A DNA stretch of 10,411 nucleotides from Fusobacterium sp. (GTDB taxonomy: Bacteria > Fusobacteriota > Fusobacteriia > Fusobacteriales > Fusobacteriaceae): NCBI GenBank assembly GCA_019410665.1, contig DXSD01000070.1, positions 1-10,411 on the forward strand. Direction: 5' to 3'. The position numbers were made by a program, and so were the translations under genes. Below the pieces are notes generated by a model that saw only the letters and a list, made by a program, of their open reading frames with translations, was not told where the DNA came from and did no database searches. This document shows, piece by piece, positions 5,783 through 10,411 of this stretch. Position 1 is the stretch's first letter. Each line of letters starts with the position of its first letter.

Positions 5783-8218
5783 ATGAAAAGAGTATTAATT
5801 ATTGGTGGAGTTGCTGGTGGAGCTTCAGCGGCAGCAAGATTAAGAAGATTAGATGAAAATTTAGAGATAATAATATTTGAAAAGGGAGAGTATGTTTCTT
5901 TTGCTAATTGTGGATTACCATATCATATAGGAAATGTAATAGAAAATAGAGAGAGCTTACTTGTACAAACTCCTGAAAAATTAAAAGCAAGATTTAATTT
6001 AGATGTGAGAGTAAAAAGTGAAGTTACTGAAATAGATACAGAGAGAAAAATTGTAAAGGTAAAAAATGAGGGAGGAGAAGAGTATAGTGAAAACTATGAT
6101 TATTTAGTTTTAGCTCCTGGAGCAAAACCATTATTACCACCAATTAAAGGAATAGATAACAAAAAAATATTTACTTTAAGAAATATGAAAGATATGGATA
6201 GAATAAAAGCATATCTAAAAGAGAAAAATATAAGAAAAAGTGTTGTAGTAGGTGGAGGTTTTATAGGGGTAGAAACTGCTGAAAATCTAAGACACTTAGG
6301 AATTGATACAACTTTAATAGAAGCAGCACCAAACATTTTAGCTCCTTTTGATTCTGAGATGAGCAATATATTAGAGTATGAAATGGGAGTTAATGGAGTT
6401 AGATTGTTAACTAATGAAAAAGTGGTAGAGTTTAAAGAAAAAGAAGAGGGGTTAGATATAATTTTAGATAGTGGAAAAGTAGTTGATAGCGAAATGGTGA
6501 TCTTAGCCATTGGTGTAGCTCCTGACACTAAATTCCTTAATAATTCTGGAATTGAATTAGGAGAAAGAGGGCATATTTTAGTTGATGAAACTTTAAAGAC
6601 AAATATTGAGAATGTCTATGCTTTAGGAGATGCTATTTTAGTAAAAAATTATATTACTCAAGAGGATACAGCTATTCCATTAGCTGGTCCAGCTAATAGA
6701 CAGGGAAGAATAGTAGCAGGAAATATAGCTGGAAGAAATGAAAAATATAGAGGAAGCTTAGGGACATCAATTTTAAAGGTTTTTGAATTAAGTGGTGGAG
6801 CTACTGGATTAAATGAAAGAGCTATAAAAAAATTAGGGTTAACTTATGAAAAGATTTATTTACATCCTAATGATCACGCTAGTTACTATCCAGGGGCTAC
6901 TCCTATAAGTATAAAAGTCTTATATTCAAAAGAGACTCAAGAGATTTTAGGAGCTCAAGCTATTGGAGTAAAAGGTGTGGACAAATTTATTGATGTAATA
7001 GCTACACTTTTAAGATTTAAAGGAAAGTTAGAGGACTTAGCTGAGTTAGATTTAGCTTATGCACCACCTTTCTCTTCAGCTAAATCTCCAGCAAATATGG
7101 CGGGATTTATAGGATTAAATATAGAAGAGGGTTTAGTTGAACAGATATTTTTAGAGGACTTAGATAATTTTAATAAAGAAACTCAAATTATTCTTGATAC
7201 TAGAGAGGAGATTGAGTTAGTTACAGGAAGTATAGAAAATAGTATCAATATTCCATTGAGTGAGTTGAGAGCTAGAGTAGATGAACTTCCAAAAGACAAG
7301 GAGATTTTAGCTTATTGTGCAGTTGGATTAAGAGGGTATATAGCAAGTAGGTTTTTAACTCAAAAGGGATATAGAGTTAAAAATATAGCTGGGGGAATAA
7401 AAAGTAAGATAAGAGAGCTACATTTTGATGATAATATTAGTAAAAATAGTTATCAGAGTCTAAAAATAGATGAACTAAATAAAGAGGAATTTTTAGATTT
7501 ATCAGGGTTATCTTGTCCAGGACCTCTTGTAAAGGTAAAAGAGAGTATGGAGAATTTAAAAGATTCAGAAGAGTTAAAGGTAAAAGTTTCAGATCCTGGA
7601 TTTTATAATGATATCCAAAGTTGGAGTAAGGTAACAAAAAATACTCTAGTTTCCTTAGAGAAAAAAGATGGAAAGATATATGCTGTACTGAAAAAAGGAA
7701 GTAACAATAAAGAAACTTCAATAGCTAAAAGTGAAAATAGAATAATTGAAGATAAAAATGGCTTGACAATAGTAGTATTTAGTGGAGATTTAGATAAGGC
7801 AATAGCAGCTTTTGTAATAGCAAATGGAGCTTTAGCTATGGGGAAAAAAGTAACTATGTTCTTCACATTTTGGGGATTATCTATTATCAAGAAAAATACC
7901 TTAGGAAAGAAAGGTTTTATAGAAAAAATGTTTGCTATGATGTTACCAGAAAATAGTAAAAAACTTCCTACTTCAAAGATGAACTTTTTTGGAATTGGAG
8001 CTAAATTAATTAGATGGGTAATGGGAAAGAAAAATATAATGTCTTTAGAAGAGTTAATGAAAAAAGCTATAGACTCAGGGGTTAACATTACAGCTTGTAC
8101 TATGTCTATGGATGTTATGGGAATAGGAGAAGAGGAACTGATAGATGGTATAAATTATGGTGGTGTAGGCCAGTATCTAGGTGCTGCTGAGGAAGCCAAT
8201 AATAATCTATTCATATAA
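5783..8218 (+). CDS. Four-domain CoA-disulfide reductase-rhodanese-TusA-DsrE-like fusion
   Basis: Cytoplasmic flavoprotein expected to reduce CoA-disulfide, CoA-persulfide or polysulfide with NAD(P)H and to pass sulfur among cysteines. Domain 1 (1 to about 445) is a CoA-disulfide reductase: FAD fold GGVAGGASAAAR (8-19), active single cysteine C43 in FANCGLPYH, NAD(P) fold GGGFIGVE (157-164), second FAD motif NVYALGD (277-283), and YAPPFSSAKSP (426-436) in the dimer domain. Domain 2 (about 465-545) is rhodanese with C512 in YCAVGLRGY. Domain 3 (about 570-636) is TusA/SirA-like with C578 in LSCPGPL. Domain 4 (about 660-811) is DsrE/DsrF/DrsH-like, with TFWGL (695-699) and C772 in ACTMSMDVMG. 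All four candidate sulfur-handling cysteines are present. The closest characterised enzymes (Bacillus CoADR-RHD, Shewanella Npsr) have only the first two domains. It is first in an operon with two half-permeases. Confidence 0.93.
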   Translation: MKRVLIIGGVAGGASAAARLRRLDENLEIIIFEKGEYVSFANCGLPYHIGNVIENRESLLVQTPEKLKARFNLDVRVKSEVTEIDTERKIVKVKNEGGEEYSENYDYLVLAPGAKPLLPPIKGIDNKKIFTLRNMKDMDRIKAYLKEKNIRKSVVVGGGFIGVETAENLRHLGIDTTLIEAAPNILAPFDSEMSNILEYEMGVNGVRLLTNEKVVEFKEKEEGLDIILDSGKVVDSEMVILAIGVAPDTKFLNNSGIELGERGHILVDETLKTNIENVYALGDAILVKNYITQEDTAIPLAGPANRQGRIVAGNIAGRNEKYRGSLGTSILKVFELSGGATGLNERAIKKLGLTYEKIYLHPNDHASYYPGATPISIKVLYSKETQEILGAQAIGVKGVDKFIDVIATLLRFKGKLEDLAELDLAYAPPFSSAKSPANMAGFIGLNIEEGLVEQIFLEDLDNFNKETQIILDTREEIELVTGSIENSINIPLSELRARVDELPKDKEILAYCAVGLRGYIASRFLTQKGYRVKNIAGGIKSKIRELHFDDNISKNSYQSLKIDELNKEEFLDLSGLSCPGPLVKVKESMENLKDSEELKVKVSDPGFYNDIQSWSKVTKNTLVSLEKKDGKIYAVLKKGSNNKETSIAKSENRIIEDKNGLTIVVFSGDLDKAIAAFVIANGALAMGKKVTMFFTFWGLSIIKKNTLGKKGFIEKMFAMMLPENSKKLPTSKMNFFGIGAKLIRWVMGKKNIMSLEELMKKAIDSGVNITACTMSMDVMGIGEEELIDGINYGGVGQYLGAAEEANNNLFI

Positions 8219-8245
8219 AACTTAAGAACAAAGGGGGAGATTCAT

Positions 8246-8719
8246 ATGACTCTTGTATTCTACTTAATTGCTATTATAGGTTTAATTATATCTTTTATAA
8301 AAAGTAGAGAAAAAACAAAGATGGTTTTAAAAAAAGCTTGGAAATCTTTTGAAAATATTATGCCACAATTCCTTTCAATAATACTTATAATTGGAGTTAT
8401 GTTAGCTGTACTTACTCCTGAGCAGATTTCTGCTATATTAGGGAAAGATTCAGGAGTAATGGGAGTTTTATTGGCAGCTTTTATAGGGGCTATAACTTTA
8501 ATTCCAGGATTTGTTGCTTTTCCATTAGCTAGTGCACTTTTACATAATGGAGCTGGAATAACTCAGATAGCAGCTTTTGTTTCAACTTTAATGATGGTTG
8601 GGATTATAACTATTCCTGTTGAAATTGAGTATTTTGGAAAGAAGGTTACATTTTTTAGGAATATATTAGCATTTTTATTCTCATTGGTTGTAGCTGGAGT
8701 AATGGGAGGTGTATTATGA
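8246..8719 (+). CDS. Half-size ArsP/DUF318-like permease, subunit 1
   Basis: Integral membrane protein of 157 residues with about five predicted helices (about 2-19, 40-57, 71-99, 103-124, 137-156). It has GGGGGAG 6 nt before the ATG and follows the reductase by 27 bp. The segment GKDSGVMGVLLAAFIGAITLIPGFVAFPL (66-94) aligns with the second permease (GKGSGVKGLLLSFMIGATAAGPLYAAFPV). The two are thus diverged halves of one fold, corresponding to the two repeats of full-length predicted permeases such as ArsP (PF03773). The charged position E126-E128 near the fourth helix may matter for transport. Substrate is unknown. The operon suggests a sulfur compound or thiol conjugate. Assignment to PF03773 is from pattern memory. 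Confidence 0.8.
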   Translation: MTLVFYLIAIIGLIISFIKSREKTKMVLKKAWKSFENIMPQFLSIILIIGVMLAVLTPEQISAILGKDSGVMGVLLAAFIGAITLIPGFVAFPLASALLHNGAGITQIAAFVSTLMMVGIITIPVEIEYFGKKVTFFRNILAFLFSLVVAGVMGGVL

Positions 8720-9258
8720 TAAAAAGATATTTAAAAAGATATAGGGTATTCATAATTTTATTATTTATAAATATATTATTACTTTTTGTTACACCAGAGA
8801 TAGGAAAAAAATCTTTTAAATTAACTTACGATAATCTTTTAGAGATGTTAGGAGTGATACCACCAATCTTTATACTTTTAGGTCTTCTTGATGTTTGGTT
8901 AAAGAAAGAGACTATGATTAAGTATATGGGAAAGGGTTCTGGAGTAAAAGGTTTATTACTTTCATTTATGATAGGAGCTACAGCAGCAGGACCACTTTAT
9001 GCAGCTTTTCCAGTAGCTGGAGTACTATTAAAAAAGGGAACAAGTATTTTTAATGTATTGATATTTATAGGAGCTTGGTCTACAATGAAAATACCTCTCT
9101 TAATATTTGAATCTACTTCTTTGGGATATAATTTTTCCATTGTAAGATTGATTTTAAATATAATAGGAATTCCTATTATAGCTTTTATAATAAATTTATT
9201 TTTAAAAGAGAAGGAGAGAGAAGAGATATATAAACTAGCTCAAGACAAAGGAGCTTAA
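8716..9258 (+). CDS. Half-size ArsP/DUF318-like permease, subunit 2
   Basis: Integral membrane protein of 180 residues with about five helices (about 10-26, 43-62, 77-105, 112-131, 141-163) and a charged C-terminal tail (163-180). Its ATG overlaps the TGA of the first permease (ATGA), so translation is probably coupled and 1:1 assembly is likely. Shares the motif GxGSGVxGxLLxxxIGAxxxxPxxxAFP (72-99) with its partner. The central P93 and the two AFP motifs line up between the subunits. Last gene of the redox operon. It ends 14 bp before a long hairpin that lacks a U-tract on this strand. Function is inferred as one half of a heterodimeric transporter. Confidence 0.8.
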   Translation: MIKRYLKRYRVFIILLFINILLLFVTPEIGKKSFKLTYDNLLEMLGVIPPIFILLGLLDVWLKKETMIKYMGKGSGVKGLLLSFMIGATAAGPLYAAFPVAGVLLKKGTSIFNVLIFIGAWSTMKIPLLIFESTSLGYNFSIVRLILNIIGIPIIAFIINLFLKEKEREEIYKLAQDKGA

Positions 9259-9271
9259 TGAATATCTAAAA

Positions 9272-9318
9272 AAGAAGTTGATTAACTAAGGATTATCATT
9301 TAGATTAATCAACTTCTT
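9272..9318. terminator. Shared hairpin between convergent operons
   Basis: AAGAAGTTGATTAA (9272-9285) and TTAATCAACTTCTT (9305-9318) are a perfect 14-bp inverted repeat with a 19-nt loop. On the minus strand the hairpin runs into six T (9273-9268), a good intrinsic terminator for the EAL-like gene. On the plus strand no U-tract follows, so it may act weakly or as a 3' end barrier for the permease transcript. Confidence 0.8.
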
Positions 9319-9358
9319 AATAATATTAAGATAGTTTTAAATAGAAAGATAAAAGTTA

Positions 9359-9997
9359 TTAAGAGTTTAAGCAACTATTGTAATAATAATCTACTCCAAG
9401 GGTTTTTAAAAATTCTAAGCTTAAGTTTTCATCGTAAGCTAAATTAAATATTAAAAGTTGAGATGGATTTGAATTTCCCTTTATAAAGGCTAGGGTATCA
9501 ACAGTTCTTGGCTCCATAAAAGAAGCTTTTGATTTCTCAAGAAGAGTAAGACTAAAAGTTGAATCTCTCTCCTCTTTTAAAATAATCTTGTAATTAAAAA
9601 TATAGGAGAAATCTCTGTAAAATAGATCCCAATCCTCTATCCCTTTTATATCAAATACAAAATTTTGATTTCTAAGTTGGTACTTATCAATAATTTCTTG
9701 AATCTTTTTAAAAAAATCATTAGGTGAATTAAGAAAATTAAATCTTAAAGTATAAAAGAAACAAGCTTTTTCCAGATTTTTATTAATAATCTCCTTACAA
9801 GCTTTTTCAAAAATTTTCAAAGCAAACATATCAAAGATTTTTTCTTCAAAAGCCATTGAATACATATACTCTTTATCTTGTCCCATTATTGAGTAATCTT
9901 TTATTAACTTATATCCCAAGAGAGAAGCGTCTTTAATACTTACTAAAGGAAGAAATTTAAAACTAACATTTTCAACTACTCTTTCAAAATATTTCAT
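9359..9997 (-). CDS. Degenerate EAL-like domain protein
   Basis: A 212-residue soluble protein that keeps the outline of an EAL (c-di-GMP phosphodiesterase) domain but not its catalytic residues. PLVSIKDASLLGYKLIKD (17-34) aligns with the EAL start (P-V-hydrophobic...GYEALLR), but the glutamate is replaced (GYKLI). LRFNFLNSP (84-92) stands for VNLSP. FVFDIKGIED (113-122) stands for LEITE, without the metal glutamate. No DDFG motif follows. LGVDYYYNSCLN (200-211) resembles the terminal GADYVQGY. It is therefore expected to lack hydrolysis and to bind a protein or nucleotide, if the EAL call holds. GAGGTG lies 5 nt upstream of the ATG at 9997, 12 bp after the GrdX-family stop, so the pair is an operon. 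Remote homology judged by eye. Confidence 0.55.
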   Translation of the reverse strand: MKYFERVVENVSFKFLPLVSIKDASLLGYKLIKDYSIMGQDKEYMYSMAFEEKIFDMFALKIFEKACKEIINKNLEKACFFYTLRFNFLNSPNDFFKKIQEIIDKYQLRNQNFVFDIKGIEDWDLFYRDFSYIFNYKIILKEERDSTFSLTLLEKSKASFMEPRTVDTLAFIKGNSNPSQLLIFNLAYDENLSLEFLKTLGVDYYYNSCLNS

Positions 9998-10009
9998 TAC
10001 TCACCTCAA

Positions 10010-10411
10010 TTAGAAATTATCAAATTTTTTTATAAATTCAATCAATATATTTAAATCAATAAATCTAAATTCCTCTAATCTCTCTTCATTTAATTCTTCA
10101 AATCGTTCTCTAAGAGCTATTTTTTTTGCAATACTTATACAATTATTAATCATCTTTTGTTGTGATCCATCTTGGAAAAAAAGCTCACCAAGAAAATTTG
10201 CTTTTGAGATAGCCACAGATTTATAGGGATTAGCAATATTATCTAAATTGCTAAGAATAGGATCAGAAAGTAAAATATGTCCCTCATAAATTTTTTCTTT
10301 TATTATTTCAAGTAAATCAATAAGATCTTTTTTCTGAAAAAAAAGAACCTCGTTAGTTTCTTTATAAATGTTGTAAACTTTGCTATTATTAGTTATTATA
10401 ATGTATTCCAT
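10010..10411 (-). CDS. GrdX-family protein
   Basis: A 133-residue soluble protein whose ATG falls exactly at the window end. The N-terminus MEYIIITNNSKV fits the usual start of GrdX proteins, so it is probably complete, although its ribosome binding site lies outside. HILLSDPILSNLDNIANPYKSVAISK (45-70) matches the GrdX core in which a hydrophobic strand, HPL/DPI and NPYKS or TPYKS follow in order. GrdX is found with glycine, sarcosine or betaine reductase genes of amino-acid-fermenting anaerobes, and its biochemical role is unknown. No reductase gene is in the window, so genes beyond 10411 may show whether this is a Grd cluster. It overlaps no other gene and leads the EAL-like gene. Confidence 0.65.
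   Translation of the reverse strand: MEYIIITNNSKVYNIYKETNEVLFFQKKDLIDLLEIIKEKIYEGHILLSDPILSNLDNIANPYKSVAISKANFLGELFFQDGSQQKMINNCISIAKKIALRERFEELNEERLEEFRFIDLNILIEFIKKFDNF

Noticed and set aside
6100..8088. Minus-strand ORFs of 142, 94 and 161 codons inside the reductase gene
   Set aside because: Antisense to a continuous, well-conserved four-domain protein. No ribosome binding sites or recognisable motifs.
8246..9258. Frameshifted single permease gene
   Set aside because: Each half has its own start and complete five-helix unit with a shared motif, and the ATGA overlap is a normal coupling arrangement. It is a two-gene design, not a broken gene.

Overview
The window is very AT-rich. Its genes use mostly AGA, ATA and TTA codons and begin with strong GGAGG-type ribosome binding sites. 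The gene content (LicT-type antitermination, a long CoA-disulfide reductase fused to rhodanese, TusA and DsrE-like domains, and a GrdX-family gene) fits an anaerobic fermenter, most likely a Fusobacterium. A low-GC Clostridium-like Firmicute is the alternative. The organism call is inferred from composition and protein content only.

Region 1 (1-4306, minus strand) is a beta-glucoside uptake operon in the order PTS enzyme IIBCA, GH1 6-phospho-beta-glucosidase, LicT/BglG antiterminator (cut by the window edge). Upstream lie a promoter, a ribonucleic antiterminator (RAT) site and an overlapping intrinsic terminator. The regulator gene is last, so it depends on the antitermination it provides. 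Region 2 (4393-4945, plus strand) is dtd, a D-aminoacyl-tRNA deacylase, divergent from the PTS operon.

Region 3 (4989-5300, plus strand) is the least explained part. A near-perfect promoter drives a transcript with a leader of about 130 nt. The leader holds a perfect 15-bp hairpin, a second hairpin whose loop is complementary to an upstream strand, and a closing stem. It is followed by a strong ribosome binding site and a 34-residue peptide with one predicted membrane segment. Near-identical 12-base C/G-rich repeats lie at the expected 5' end of the transcript and at its terminator. This looks like a regulated small membrane peptide (type I toxin-like or cis-regulated). I do not recognise the family.

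Region 4 (5303-9258) is a redox/sulfur module. A one-cysteine HxlR regulator (minus) diverges from an operon (plus) of an 811-residue four-domain protein (CoA-disulfide reductase, rhodanese, TusA, DsrE-like) and two homologous five-helix half-permeases that overlap by 4 bp. Between the divergent genes is a 32-bp inverted repeat whose outer ends contain the -35 boxes of both promoters. The regulator therefore probably controls itself and the operon through this one site. Together the genes suggest thiol or sulfane-sulfur sensing, reduction or relay by the fused enzyme, and membrane export or import by the two-part permease.

Region 5 (9272-10411, minus strand) holds a GrdX-family gene followed by a short degenerate EAL-like protein that lacks the metal- and c-di-GMP-hydrolysing residues. 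It ends at a hairpin terminator shared with the convergent redox operon. I saw no tRNA, rRNA, CRISPR array or insertion sequence.
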